Shown here one piece after another: positions 40,192 to 49,362 of a DNA stretch of 64,000 nucleotides (positions are counted from its first letter, which is position 1; each line of letters begins with the position of its first letter). The stretch comes from Actinospineispora spinosispora DSM 44797 (GTDB lineage: Bacteria > Actinomycetota > Actinomycetes > Mycobacteriales > Pseudonocardiaceae): contig NZ_KE386839.1 of assembly GCF_000429025.1 (NCBI RefSeq), positions 175,384 to 239,383 of the forward strand. Direction: 5' to 3'. Position numbers and translations under genes: made by a program. The notes under the pieces were generated by a model, which was given only the letters and a program-made list of their open reading frames with translations, was not told the DNA's origin and searched no databases.

Positions 40192-41085
40192 TCAGGCGCC
40201 GCCAACGCCGGTGGACGACGACGCCGTCACCTCACCTTGGGCTCGCGCGGCGCCGACCGGATCGAGGGCCGCGATCTTCGGGTTCCGCCGGGTACGCCGC
40301 TCCAGGTACCGGGTGAGGGCGGACAACAGCAGGCACATCGCGATGTAGATGACCGCCACCACCATGCCGACCTGCAGGATGGGGCCACCCAGCTGCCCCT
40401 GGCTGCCCAGGTAACGCGCCTGGTAGAGCAGCTCCGGGTACAGGATGAGGAAGCCGAGCGCGGTGTCCTTGAGGACGACCACCAGCTGGCTGAGGATCGT
40501 CGGCAGCATGGCGCGCAGCGACTGCGGCAGCAGCACGTTCGTCATGACCTGGGTCTTGCGCATGCCGAGCGCGAACGCCGCCTCGCGCTGCCCCTTCGGC
40601 AGCGCGAGCACACCGGACCGGAAGATCTCGGCGAGCACCGAGCCGTTGTAGAGCGTGAGGCCGAGCGTGAGCGCCCAGAACTCGCTGACGTTCAGACCGA
40701 GGCTGCGTGACGCCCCGTAGAACAGGATGAAGATCAGGACCAGCAGTGGCAGCGCGCGGAAGAACTCGACGATCGCCGTCGCGGGCCGGCTCACCCACCG
40801 ATGGTCGGACAGCCTGCCCGCGGCGAAGATCGCGCCGAACACCAGCGACAGCACGGCGGCCATCGCGAAGGCCTGCAGTGTGGCGAGCAGCGAGTTCAGC
40901 AGCAGGAGCTGGATGTTCTTGTACTCGATCCAGGTCCACAGCCGTCCGTCGAACTGACCGGTGACGATCATCCGGTAGAGGACGTAGCCGAGCAGGGCGA
41001 CGATCAGCAGCACCCCGACGACGCCGGTACCGGCGTTACGGATGCGGGCCTTCGGTCCGGGGATGTCGTACAGCACCGCGGTCAT
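40192..41085 (-). CDS. gluD: Glutamate ABC transporter permease
   Basis: 297 aa from the ATG at 41085, which overlaps the gluC stop as ATGA. Several membrane helices with the EAA loop (REAAFALGMRKTQVMTNVLLPQ). The order ATPase–binding protein–permease–permease matches gluABCD of corynebacteria and mycobacteria. It forms the membrane channel with GluC. The last ~30 residues are hydrophilic and Ala-rich. Confidence 0.9.
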   Translation of the reverse strand: MTAVLYDIPGPKARIRNAGTGVVGVLLIVALLGYVLYRMIVTGQFDGRLWTWIEYKNIQLLLLNSLLATLQAFAMAAVLSLVFGAIFAAGRLSDHRWVSRPATAIVEFFRALPLLVLIFILFYGASRSLGLNVSEFWALTLGLTLYNGSVLAEIFRSGVLALPKGQREAAFALGMRKTQVMTNVLLPQSLRAMLPTILSQLVVVLKDTALGFLILYPELLYQARYLGSQGQLGGPILQVGMVVAVIYIAMCLLLSALTRYLERRTRRNPKIAALDPVGAARAQGEVTASSSTGVGGA

Positions 41086-41729
41086 CGGGCCACGCTCCAC
41101 TTCGCGTCCAGCCGCCGTTGCAGCACGGTGAGCGGGATGACCAGGATCAGGAACCCGAGCGCCACCCAGAGCAGCCCCACGAGCACGCTGTAGCCCCGTT
41201 CGGCCAGCACGCTGTAGATGCCGCCGGCCTCGAGCACCGAGAAGCCCGCCGCGATCGTGGTGTTCTTGAGCAACGCGATCTGGATGTTGGTCAGCGGCGG
41301 CACGACCGCGCGGATCGCCTGGGGCAGCACGATGTCGGCCAGCGTCTGGTTGAACGTGAACCCGAGCGCGCGGGAGGCCTCGGCCTGACCGACCGGCACC
41401 GTGTTGATCCCGGAGCGGACCACCTCACACACGAACGCGGAGGTGTACAGGATCAGCGCCGCGCAGGCGCGGGTGAAGAACGACAGGTCGACTATCTCCA
41501 GCGCCGGATAGGCGAACGCGAAGAAGAAGAACACCAGGGTGAGCGGGGTGTTGCGGACCGTGTTGACGTACACGGTCCCGAAGGCACGCAGCACCGGCAC
41601 CGGGCTCACCCGTAGCCCGGCCAGGATCGTGCCGCCGATGAGTGACCCGATGGACGCCACGACGAAGAGCTTGATCGTTCCGAGGAACGCTTGCCCGTAG
41701 AGCCCGAGGTTGTCGAGTAGGACGTTCAC
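41082..41729 (-). CDS. gluC: Glutamate ABC transporter permease
   Basis: 215 aa, His/Glu/Gln/Arg-type permease with about five helices; EAA loop QAEASRALGFTFNQTLADIVLPQ split around residue 115–138. GTG start at 41729. It follows gluB after a 75-base gap containing a 12-bp hairpin, and overlaps gluD by four bases. Confidence 0.9.
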   Translation of the reverse strand: MNVLLDNLGLYGQAFLGTIKLFVVASIGSLIGGTILAGLRVSPVPVLRAFGTVYVNTVRNTPLTLVFFFFAFAYPALEIVDLSFFTRACAALILYTSAFVCEVVRSGINTVPVGQAEASRALGFTFNQTLADIVLPQAIRAVVPPLTNIQIALLKNTTIAAGFSVLEAGGIYSVLAERGYSVLVGLLWVALGFLILVIPLTVLQRRLDAKWSVAR

Positions 41730-41757
41730 TCAGGTGAGCTCCTTGTCCGATGCCGGA

Positions 41758-41795
41758 TCGCCGGTGGTGGCCGTGCAGCCGGTCACCACCGGCGA
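41758..41795 (-). terminator. Intercistronic hairpin between gluB and gluC
   Basis: Perfect 12-bp stem TCGCCGGTGGTG (41758–41769) with CACCACCGGCGA (41784–41795). Such hairpins after binding-protein genes commonly stabilise upstream mRNA or partly terminate, giving excess binding protein. Confidence 0.65.
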
Positions 41796-41804
41796 AGGGC
41801 GTGC

Positions 41805-42695
41805 TCAGTACCGCTGCAGCTGGGGGTGGCTGGACGCGGCGCCCGACTTGCCGAGCGTGGCGTCGTAGATCTTCTGCCAGGTCCCGTCGTCGAACGAGGC
41901 CTGCAGGACGTCGTCGATCTTGCCGCGCAGCGCGGCGTCGTCCTTGTTCAGCCCGATCCCGTACGGCTCGCTGGAGAACGCCTCACCGGCGAGCTTCAGC
42001 TTGTCCGGCTGCTGGGCCGCGTAGCCCTTGAGGATCGCGTCGTCCGTGGTGAGAACGTCGACCTGCTTGTTGAGCAGCTGGTCGAGGCACTGGCTGTAGG
42101 TCTGGAACTGGATGATGTTGTTCGGCTCGGTGAGCTGCTGTTGCTGTACCCGCTGGATCGGGGTGGAGCCGGTCACCGAGCAGACCTTCTTGCCCTTGAG
42201 GGTGTCCTTGCCGGTGATCGTGTCGTCGTCCTTGCGGACCAGCAGACCCTGGCCGGCGACGAAGTACGGCCCCGCGAAGCCGACGAGCTTCTTGCGGTTG
42301 TCGTTGATCGTGTACGTGCCGACGTAGTAGTCGACGTCGCCGCGGGCGATCGCGTCCTCACGCGCCGCCGACGGCACGGTCTTGTAGTCGATCTTGTCGG
42401 CGCCGTAGCCGAGCTTGGACGCGACCAGCCGGGCGATCTCGATGTCGAAGCCGGAGAACTGGCCGGTGGTCGCGTCCTTGAAGCCGAGACCGGGCTGGTC
42501 GTCCTTGACGCCGATGACGACGCGGCCACGCTGGGAGATCTTGTCGAAGGTGGGGGAGCCCGCCACCTGGACGCCGGTCGCAGCCGGTTCGCTGACCACC
42601 GGTGCGCCGCCACCGCCCGGCGCCCCTTCCTTGCCGCACGCGGTCAGCGACAGGGCGCCGACCACGAGCCCGATCGCGAGGTTCCGCCACTTCAT
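41805..42695 (-). CDS. gluB: Glutamate ABC transporter substrate-binding lipoprotein
   Basis: 296 aa from the ATG at 42695, preceded by GGAGA at proper distance (a start four codons upstream lacks one). Signal MKWRNLAIGLVVGALSLTAC with lipobox LTAC, so it is lipid-anchored outside the membrane. The SBP family 3 fold shows GVKDDQPGLGFKDATTGQFS and GFDIEIARLVASKLG, with KKVCSVTGSTP in lobe II. Binds glutamate or a related amino acid and delivers it to GluCD. Confidence 0.93.
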   Translation of the reverse strand: MKWRNLAIGLVVGALSLTACGKEGAPGGGGAPVVSEPAATGVQVAGSPTFDKISQRGRVVIGVKDDQPGLGFKDATTGQFSGFDIEIARLVASKLGYGADKIDYKTVPSAAREDAIARGDVDYYVGTYTINDNRKKLVGFAGPYFVAGQGLLVRKDDDTITGKDTLKGKKVCSVTGSTPIQRVQQQQLTEPNNIIQFQTYSQCLDQLLNKQVDVLTTDDAILKGYAAQQPDKLKLAGEAFSSEPYGIGLNKDDAALRGKIDDVLQASFDDGTWQKIYDATLGKSGAASSHPQLQRY

Positions 42696-42733
42696 GTGTG
42701 TCTCCATCTGTCTTGTCGACCCGACGACGAGGT

Positions 42734-43510
42734 TCAGTGGGTGAGGATCTTGCCGAGGAAGTCCTTGGCGCGGGCCGAGCGTGGTTGGGTGAAGAAGTCG
42801 TCCGGGGTGGCGTCCTCGACGATCTCGCCGTCCGCCATGAACACGACCCGGTGCGCGGCGCGGCGGGCGAAGCCCATCTCGTGGGTGACCACGAGCATGG
42901 TCATGCCCTCCTTGGCCAGGCCGGTCATCACGTCGAGGACCTCCTGGACCATCTCCGGGTCCAGAGCAGAGGTTGGCTCGTCGAACAGCATCACCTTGGG
43001 GCGCATCGCCAGCGCTCGCGCGATCGCCGCGCGCTGCTGCTGGCCGCCGGAGAGCTGTGCGGGGTACTTGTCGCGCTGGTTGGCGATGCCCACGCGTTCC
43101 AGCAGCTCGAGAGCGTGCTTCTCCGCGTCGGGCTTCGACGTCTTGCGGACCTTGATCGGGCCCAGCGTGACGTTCTCCAGGATCGTCTTGTGCGCGAACA
43201 GGTTGAAGCTCTGGAACACCATGCCGACGTCCGCGCGCAGCTTCGCCAGTTCCTTGCCCTCGGCGGGCAGCGGTTTCCCGTCGACCGCGATCACCCCGCT
43301 GTCGATCGGCTCAAGGCGGTTGATCGCCCGGCACAGCGTCGACTTGCCGGAACCGGACGGCCCGAGCACCACGACGACCTGACCGGCGTCGACCTCGAGG
43401 TCGATGTCCTTGAGAACGTGCAGCTCACCGAAGTGCTTGTCGACGTGTTCGACGCGAATCATCGGGTGGTTCGACGGAGTGCCGGTCGGCGCGGGCGAAT
43501 CCTGGGCCAT
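42734..43510 (-). CDS. gluA: Glutamate ABC transporter ATP-binding protein
   Basis: 258 aa from the ATG at 43510 (GAGAGG upstream). Walker A GPSGSGKST, Q-loop MVFQSFNLF, signature LSGGQQQR, Walker B VMLFDEPTS and switch VTHEMGF are all intact. Drives polar amino acid import with GluBCD; first gene of the operon. The two-component system at 43642 diverges from it, with 131 bases between. Confidence 0.95.
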   Translation of the reverse strand: MAQDSPAPTGTPSNHPMIRVEHVDKHFGELHVLKDIDLEVDAGQVVVVLGPSGSGKSTLCRAINRLEPIDSGVIAVDGKPLPAEGKELAKLRADVGMVFQSFNLFAHKTILENVTLGPIKVRKTSKPDAEKHALELLERVGIANQRDKYPAQLSGGQQQRAAIARALAMRPKVMLFDEPTSALDPEMVQEVLDVMTGLAKEGMTMLVVTHEMGFARRAAHRVVFMADGEIVEDATPDDFFTQPRSARAKDFLGKILTH

Positions 43511-43641
43511 CAGCAACCTCTCAGCGCAGCTAGGTTGGGTGAGACTAGGTGGTGGTGGGCGCACTCGTCCAGACGCTTGAGCAACGCTTAGGGTCTCACT
43601 TGGGTCACGTAGGCGGATGATCCACTACAGGAGAGAGACAC

Positions 43642-44322
43642 GTGCGGATTCTGCTGGTCGAAGACGACGACAGGGTAGCCGCCGCGTTACGTCCCGCCCT
43701 TCGCCGACATGGGATGACCATGGTCCGGCTGTCCACCGGGCGGGACGTGGTGGGGCATCTCGCCGACGTCGACGTGGTTCTGCTCGATCTCGGTCTGCCG
43801 GACATCGACGGGGTCGACGTGTGCCGCATGATCCGGGAGACCAGTGATCTGCCGATCATCATCGTGTCGGCCAGGGGCGAGGTCGACGACCGGATTCTGG
43901 GGCTGCACACCGGCGCGGACGACTACCTCGTCAAGCCGTACGACATCGGCGAGCTGGTGGCCAGGGTCGAGGCGGTGTACCGGCGGCGGCGCGCGACGCT
44001 GCCCGGCGCGGGCCAGCCGGAGCGGATCGACGTCGACGGGGTGCAGCTCGACCTGGCCCGGCACACGGTCGTGGTCGACGGTGAGCCGGTGACGTTGTCC
44101 CGCAAGGAGTTCCAGGTGCTGGCGCTGCTGGCCACGGCGGGCGGCGCGGTGTGCACCCGCAACCGGATCGTCGCGGAGGTCTGGGGCCGCAGCTGGCCCG
44201 GGGCGAACCGGACGCTCGACGTCCATGTGGCGACGTTGCGGACGAAGCTGGGCAAACCGGACCTGGTGCAGACGGTGCGCGGGGTGGGCTACCGGCTCGG
44301 GCCGGCGACCCCGAGCGACTGA
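43642..44322 (+). CDS. OmpR-family response regulator
   Basis: 226 aa. Receiver with VEDDD pocket, phospho-Asp in VVLLDLGLPD and Lys in YLVKPYD; C-terminal winged helix with LSRKEFQVLALLATAGGAV and TLDVHVATLRTKLG. GTG start after GAGAGAGA. The sensor kinase starts 12 bases after its stop. Divergent from gluABCD, which it might control; this is inference from position. Confidence 0.95.
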   Translation: MRILLVEDDDRVAAALRPALRRHGMTMVRLSTGRDVVGHLADVDVVLLDLGLPDIDGVDVCRMIRETSDLPIIIVSARGEVDDRILGLHTGADDYLVKPYDIGELVARVEAVYRRRRATLPGAGQPERIDVDGVQLDLARHTVVVDGEPVTLSRKEFQVLALLATAGGAVCTRNRIVAEVWGRSWPGANRTLDVHVATLRTKLGKPDLVQTVRGVGYRLGPATPSD

Positions 44323-44334
44323 CGCGAGGCGCGG

Positions 44335-45708
44335 GTGCAACGCAGACTGCTGGTCACCGTGGGTGTCCTGGTGGCGATGGTACTGGTGGGGCTCGGTGTG
44401 CCGCTCGCGGTCAGCGACCTGCGCAGCGCGGTCCAGCGTGAGTTCGTGGACCGGCTGGCGGACACGATGTGGTTCGCCTCGCTCGCCCAGCGGCCGCTGA
44501 TCGAACACGACTTCGCGGGCCTGCGGCTGGACATGCAGCGCTACGACCAGGTGCACGGGGTCGCGGTCGCGCTGGTCGCGCCCACCCCGGAACGGACGGT
44601 GCTGGCCGCCTCCCGGCCGGGGTTCGACCTGGCCCACGCCGAACGCGTGGGGGTCGCTCTGGCGAAGCGCAGTTCCGAGCCGTACAAGATGATCCTGCCG
44701 TGGGACCGGAGGCCGATGCTGCTGGCCGAGCCGGTGCTGGTGGACGGCGAGGTCCAGGGCGCGATGGTCACCGTCTCCTCCACCGAGACGTTGCGCAGGC
44801 AGACGCTGCTGGAATGGGTCGCGCTGGTGGTCGCGGGCCTCGTGGCACTGGCCTTCGCCGCGCTGGCCGCGCTGCCGCTGGTGCGCTGGATCCTCCGGCC
44901 GGTCGAGCGGCTGGACGCCGGTCTGGCGGAGGTCGCGTCGTCGGTGATGTCCGGTGCGCCCGCCGAGCCGGTCTCCGACGGCAAGGGCCCACCCGAGCTG
45001 CGCCGGCTCACCGAGTCCTTCGACCAGATGGCCGCGACGGTGACCGAGGCGCTCCTGGCGCAGCGCGCGTTCGTCGCGGACGCGTCGCACCAGCTGCGGA
45101 ACCCGCTGACGGCGCTGCGGCTGCGGTTGAACAACCTGGACGGCGATCCGGAGACGGTCGAGACCGAACAGCTCGCGGCGCTGGAGGAGGCCGACCGGCT
45201 GGGCGAGGTCCTGGACGGGCTGCTCGCGCTGGCCAGGGCGGAACGGGCACCGAGCGACCTGGAGCCGCTGGAGCTGGACGAGGTGCTGGAGGACCGGCTG
45301 GACGCGTGGCGCGTGCTCGCCGAGCACGAAGGCCTCACCCTGCGCAGGGCGGGGGAGAGTGGGCTGTGCGTCCGGGTCCCCTCCGGCGCGGTGGAGACCC
45401 TGCTGGACGCCGTCCTGGACAACGCGATCAAGTTCAGTCCGGACGGCGGTGAGATCGTCGTGCGAGCGCAGCGTGAGGACGACGGCGTCGTGCTGTCCGT
45501 GCGTGACCACGGCCCCGGGATACCGCCGAGCGAGCTGGACCGGGCGACCGACCGGTTCTGGCGCAGCCCCGGCCAGGCCAACGTCAGGGGGTCGGGTCTG
45601 GGGCTGGCCATCGCGGCGAGCACGGTACGCAGGGGCGGCGGCGAGCTGAGCCTTCAGCTCCCGGACGGTGGCGGGCTGCTGGTGGTGTTCACCCTGCGAC
45701 CCGGCTGA
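44335..45708 (+). CDS. Membrane sensor histidine kinase
   Basis: 457 aa. TM1 at about 5–27 and TM2 at about 160–182 (LVVAGLVALAFAALAALPLV) bracket an extracellular sensor of ~130 residues. A HAMP linker follows, then the phospho-His in DASHQLRNPLTALRL, N-box LDAVLDNAIKFSP, DHGPGIPP and GSGLGLAIA. Pairs with the response regulator just upstream. Signal unknown. GTG start. Confidence 0.94.
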   Translation: MQRRLLVTVGVLVAMVLVGLGVPLAVSDLRSAVQREFVDRLADTMWFASLAQRPLIEHDFAGLRLDMQRYDQVHGVAVALVAPTPERTVLAASRPGFDLAHAERVGVALAKRSSEPYKMILPWDRRPMLLAEPVLVDGEVQGAMVTVSSTETLRRQTLLEWVALVVAGLVALAFAALAALPLVRWILRPVERLDAGLAEVASSVMSGAPAEPVSDGKGPPELRRLTESFDQMAATVTEALLAQRAFVADASHQLRNPLTALRLRLNNLDGDPETVETEQLAALEEADRLGEVLDGLLALARAERAPSDLEPLELDEVLEDRLDAWRVLAEHEGLTLRRAGESGLCVRVPSGAVETLLDAVLDNAIKFSPDGGEIVVRAQREDDGVVLSVRDHGPGIPPSELDRATDRFWRSPGQANVRGSGLGLAIAASTVRRGGGELSLQLPDGGGLLVVFTLRPG

Positions 45709-45711
45709 GGA

Positions 45712-46077
45712 TCACCCCGCGGAGTGGGCGGGCGCGCACAGCGGCGCCGAGACGGCCGGCCGGGGGTCGAGCGCGCCGCCGATGGTGGCCACGAACCGTT
45801 CCCAGAGACAGCGTTCGTCGTTCAGCGCGGTGCGGCCCCGCTCGGTGAGCTGGTACTCCCGCCTGCGTCGGCCGCTTCCGTTGGTCCAGGTGCCGGCGAT
45901 CAGACCGGCTTCCTCCAGACGCCGCAGCGCCGGGTACAGCGTCCCGCCCTCGAGGTCGACGGTGCCGTCCGTCCGGCGTCGGATCTCGGCCATCAGCGCG
46001 AAGCCGTGTGCCGGTGCCGGCTCCAGGGCGGCCAGCAGCAATGCGTCGAGGTGGCCCTTCAACGCTTCGGCGCGCAT
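45712..46077 (-). CDS. PadR family transcriptional regulator
   Basis: 121 aa. Winged helix LDALLLAALEPAPAHGFALM, then LEGGTLYPALRRLEEAGLI and RRREYQLTERGRTAL, the standard PadR-s pattern, with a short C-terminal dimer helix. No obvious target gene is adjacent on the same strand; the neighbouring kinase gene ends four bases away, convergent. A CTACATAACGG segment and the GTAGCAGCGCTAC dyad upstream may hold its promoter/operator. Confidence 0.9.
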   Translation of the reverse strand: MRAEALKGHLDALLLAALEPAPAHGFALMAEIRRRTDGTVDLEGGTLYPALRRLEEAGLIAGTWTNGSGRRRREYQLTERGRTALNDERCLWERFVATIGGALDPRPAVSAPLCAPAHSAG

Positions 46078-46203
46078 GCCGCTCCTATCTCTCGGGTGGG
46101 TTCGGTGGCAACTCCTGTTCCGGAAGGTAGCAGCGCTACATAACGGTCGGCTGTGAATGCGATGTGTGTGCTCCCAGCGCGTTCTCAGCGCCTCAGGACG
46201 GCG

Positions 46204-47190
46204 CTAGTCGTAGACCTTGACCGAGCGGTAGTAGCGCTCCGCGCCGGGGTGCAGCGGGATCGGCTGGGTACCGATCGCCGAGCGCGTGTCGATGGCCCGA
46301 CCTGCCGAGTTGGCCCTGGCGAGCTGCTCCGACGCCCCGAACAGTGCGCTGACCAGCGCCTCGGCCGTTTCGTCCGCCATCGACTCCGGCACCAGCAGGA
46401 AGTTCCTGACCAGCAGGGTCGTCACCGGCGGCGCGTCCCGGTAGGTGCCGGCCGGAATCGTCCCGACGTTGTACACCGGGTACTCGCGGCGCAGCGTCGG
46501 GATCAGCGGGTTGAGGTCGAGCAGCCTGATGGGCCGGTTGCCTGCCAGTTCGGTGACGCCACCGGTGGGCAGCCCGCCGGACCAGAAGAAGGCGTCGATC
46601 CTGCCGTCGCGCAGCGCGGCGAGCGAGTCGTCGATGCCGAGCGTGCTCGCGGTGAGGTCCTTGTCGGCGGACAGGCCGGCCGCGGCCATCACCCGGTTCG
46701 CCATCACGATCACGCCGGAGTCGGTCGCGCCGATCGAGACCCGTCGGCCGCGCAGGTCGGCGAGCTGGGTGATCGGGGAGTCGGCGAACACGACGACCTG
46801 CAGCGCGTCGTCGTAGATGCGGGCCAACGCCCTCGGCGCGCGACCGGCGGGCGGCGCCGATGCCAGGGTGGCCTCGGCGACGTCGGCGGCGCTGAACACG
46901 ACGTCGGCCTGGCCCTTGGCCAGCAGCGCGACGTTCTCGACCGAGCCCGCGGTGATGCGTACCTCCGGTCGCTCCGCCAGGTCCAGCGAGGGCAGCCAGG
47001 CGTCGGCGAGCGCATTGCCCAGCGCGTAGTAGACGCCCTGCGAACCTCCGGCCCCGATGCGCAACCTGGGCAGGCCCGCGAACTCGGAGCCGCAGCTCGC
47101 CACGCCGACCGCGAGCAGTCCACCGACCACCGCGGCGCCGCCCGCGCGCAGCACGGCGCGGCGGGACAACGGACGAGACGGTGGGTGCAC
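46204..47190 (-). CDS. TAXI-family TRAP transporter solute-binding lipoprotein
   Basis: 328 aa from the GTG at 47190 (or 359 aa from an ATG at 47283, which would leave almost no promoter before divergent miaB). The signal SRRAVLRAGGAAVVGGLLAV has twin arginines and ends in lipobox VASC, so it is probably Tat-exported and lipid-anchored. The mature part shows LRIGAGGSQGVYYALGNALA and GATDSGVIVMANRVMAAAG, typical of TAXI proteins (often glutamate/2-oxoglutarate binding). No TRAP membrane subunit is adjacent; such orphan TAXI genes next to miaB are plausible in this group. Confidence 0.8.
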   Translation of the reverse strand: MHPPSRPLSRRAVLRAGGAAVVGGLLAVGVASCGSEFAGLPRLRIGAGGSQGVYYALGNALADAWLPSLDLAERPEVRITAGSVENVALLAKGQADVVFSAADVAEATLASAPPAGRAPRALARIYDDALQVVVFADSPITQLADLRGRRVSIGATDSGVIVMANRVMAAAGLSADKDLTASTLGIDDSLAALRDGRIDAFFWSGGLPTGGVTELAGNRPIRLLDLNPLIPTLRREYPVYNVGTIPAGTYRDAPPVTTLLVRNFLLVPESMADETAEALVSALFGASEQLARANSAGRAIDTRSAIGTQPIPLHPGAERYYRSVKVYD

Positions 47191-47295
47191 GGGCGGGATC
47201 TTGCCCTGCCGGTGCTGATCGGCGCCAGGCTTGGTGCCTCGCGCGTTGCCGGGTCCCGGCTCTTCAGGTCCCTGGTGAGGCATACCCTGACAGGT

Positions 47296-48783
47296 GTGAC
47301 GGCTTCACCGACCCGCAGCTACGCCATCCGCACCTATGGCTGTCAGATGAACACGCACGACTCCGAACGGCTCGCCGGAATGCTCGAATCCGCCGGCTAC
47401 CAGCGGACGCGGGACGGCGAACAGGCCGACGTCGTGGTGTTCAACACGTGCGCGGTGCGGGAGAACGCGGACAACCGGCTGTACGGGAACCTGGGCCATC
47501 TGCGTCCGGTGAAGGACGCGCACCCCGGCATGCAGATCGCGGTCGGCGGTTGTCTCGCGCAGAAGGACCGTGCGGAGATCGTCCGGCGGGCGCCCTGGGT
47601 CGACGTCGTGTTCGGGACTCACAACATCGGCTCGTTGCCTGCGCTGCTGGAGCGCGCTCGGCACAACGAGACCGCGCAGGTGGAGATCAAGGAGTCGCTC
47701 GAGGTCTTCCCGTCGACGCTGCCCGCCCGCCGCGAGTCCGGTTACGCCGCGTGGGTGTCGATCTCGGTGGGCTGCAACAACACCTGCACGTTCTGCATCG
47801 TCCCGTCGCTGCGTGGGACCGAGGTGGACCGGCGGCCGGGCGACGTGCTCGCCGAGGTGTCCGCGCTGGCCTCCGAAGGGGTGCTGGAGGTCACGCTGCT
47901 CGGCCAGAACGTCAACTCCTACGGCGTGGAGTTCGGCGACCGGGCGGCCTTCGGCAAGCTGCTGCGCGCCTGCGGAGACGTCGACGGGCTGGAGCGGGTG
48001 CGCTTCACCTCGCCGCACCCGCGCGACTTCACCAGCGACGTCATCGCCGCGATGGCCGAGACCCCGGTGGTGTGCCCCCAGCTGCACATGCCGCTGCAGT
48101 CCGGATCGGACGCGATGCTCAAGGCGATGCGCCGCTCCTACCGGTCGACGCGGTACCTGTCGATCCTGGACGAGGTACGTGCCGCCATCCCGCACGCGGC
48201 GATCAGCACCGACATCATCGTCGGCTTCCCCGGCGAGACCGACGAGGACTTCGAGGCGACACTCGACGTCGTCCGCAAGGCGCGGTTCACCAACGCGTTC
48301 ACGTTCCAGTACTCGCCGAGGCCGGGAACACCGGCCGCTGTCCTCGACGGCCAGGTGCCGAAGGCGGTCGTCTCCGAGCGCTACATGCGGCTGATCGAGG
48401 TGCAGGAACAGATCGCCTGGGAGCTCAACAAGGAACTCATCGGCCGGACCGTCGAGGTGCTGGTGTCCGAGGGCGAGGGACGCAAGGACGGGGCCACCAG
48501 CCGGATGAGCGGTCGGGCCAGGGACGGCAGGCTCGTCCACTTCGCCCCCGGCGACGCCGCGGTGCGGCCGGGTGACGTCGTCGAGACGACGGTCACCTAC
48601 GGCGCACCGCACCACCTGGTCGCGGATGGCGCGCTGCGCAGCCACCGCCGGACCAGGGCGGGAGACCTGTACGAACGGATCAGCGAGGCTCCGGAGTCGG
48701 AGCGGCCCGGCCGGTCGAGCGTGACCGGGCTCGGCCTGCCCGGCATCGGCAGGCCCTCGGTCGCTCCAGTGGGAGGCGTGTGA
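47296..48783 (+). CDS. miaB: tRNA-2-methylthio-N6-dimethylallyladenosine synthase
   Basis: 495 aa radical-SAM methylthiotransferase that adds the 2-methylthio group to i6A37 in tRNA. N-terminal UPF0004 domain with RTYGCQMNTHDSERL and VVFNTCAVRENA plus VGGCLAQ supply the second iron-sulfur cluster; the radical-SAM CxxxCxxC is in GCNNTCTFCIVP; a TRAM domain follows. miaA, the previous enzyme in the pathway, is 2.4 kb downstream. GTG start at 47296. Confidence 0.96.
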   Translation: MTASPTRSYAIRTYGCQMNTHDSERLAGMLESAGYQRTRDGEQADVVVFNTCAVRENADNRLYGNLGHLRPVKDAHPGMQIAVGGCLAQKDRAEIVRRAPWVDVVFGTHNIGSLPALLERARHNETAQVEIKESLEVFPSTLPARRESGYAAWVSISVGCNNTCTFCIVPSLRGTEVDRRPGDVLAEVSALASEGVLEVTLLGQNVNSYGVEFGDRAAFGKLLRACGDVDGLERVRFTSPHPRDFTSDVIAAMAETPVVCPQLHMPLQSGSDAMLKAMRRSYRSTRYLSILDEVRAAIPHAAISTDIIVGFPGETDEDFEATLDVVRKARFTNAFTFQYSPRPGTPAAVLDGQVPKAVVSERYMRLIEVQEQIAWELNKELIGRTVEVLVSEGEGRKDGATSRMSGRARDGRLVHFAPGDAAVRPGDVVETTVTYGAPHHLVADGALRSHRRTRAGDLYERISEAPESERPGRSSVTGLGLPGIGRPSVAPVGGV

Positions 48784-49250
48784 TGGCAGACGGGCTGGAC
48801 CAGCTCGACAAGGAGATGTCCGGGATGCGGAGCTGGCCCCGGTTCGACCCCGGCGTCGGCGCCGTCGTGGTCGCGGTCGGTGTGCTGGTGCTGCTCGGCT
48901 CCTACATCCTGCCGTGGACCGGGTCGACGAGCGGCTGGGAGGTCCTGCTCGGCGCGGGACATCTCGGCATCCTGCCCCGGCTGTTCGGGATCACCTCGGT
49001 GCTGTTCGGCGTGATCGGTTCGAGCGCCGCACTGATGAGCAGGTTGTGGGGCATCGGCTGGGCGTGCGCGCTCGGTGGCGGCTTCTCCGTGGTGAACGGG
49101 CTGTGGGCGGTGTGGTCGCGGCAGACCGCGCCGGGCGGCGGCACCGGTCCCGGTATCGGCATGGTGCTCGCGCTGCTGGCGATGGTGCTGCTGACGCTGC
49201 TCTGGGTCCGCATCGCCTGGTCCCGCCCCGGCGGCCGCGCCGACGGCTAG
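48783..49250 (+). CDS. Conserved four-helix membrane protein (Rv2732c-like)
   Basis: 155 aa with four hydrophobic segments (VGAVVVAVGVLVLLGSYIL, LFGITSVLFGVIGSSAAL, WACALGGGFSVVNGLW and IGMVLALLAMVLLTLLWV). The ATG at 48783 overlaps the miaB stop (TGATG); GGGAGG is just upstream. A membrane protein in this position after miaB is conserved in mycobacteria. Function unknown. Confidence 0.8.
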   Translation: MADGLDQLDKEMSGMRSWPRFDPGVGAVVVAVGVLVLLGSYILPWTGSTSGWEVLLGAGHLGILPRLFGITSVLFGVIGSSAALMSRLWGIGWACALGGGFSVVNGLWAVWSRQTAPGGGTGPGIGMVLALLAMVLLTLLWVRIAWSRPGGRADG

Positions 49251-49266
49251 CACCGCGTCGGCCGGA

Positions 49267-49340
49267 GCACTTCGCACACCTTCGTGTCCCGTCGCACACG
49301 TCCGGACATGTGCGAGGCAGCACGAAGATGTGCGAAGTGC
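49267..49340. repeat. Palindromic repeat family B, copy 2
   Basis: Outer arms GCACTTCGCACACCTTCGTG and its near complement (19 of 20), with an inner TCGCACACGTCCGGACATGTGCGA-type dyad. Located between the convergent membrane-protein and DUF349 genes, so it may terminate both. Middle bases differ from copy 1 at 37658 but remain partly paired. Confidence 0.85.
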
Positions 49341-49362
49341 GGCCGGCCGCGCGAGGCTGTGA

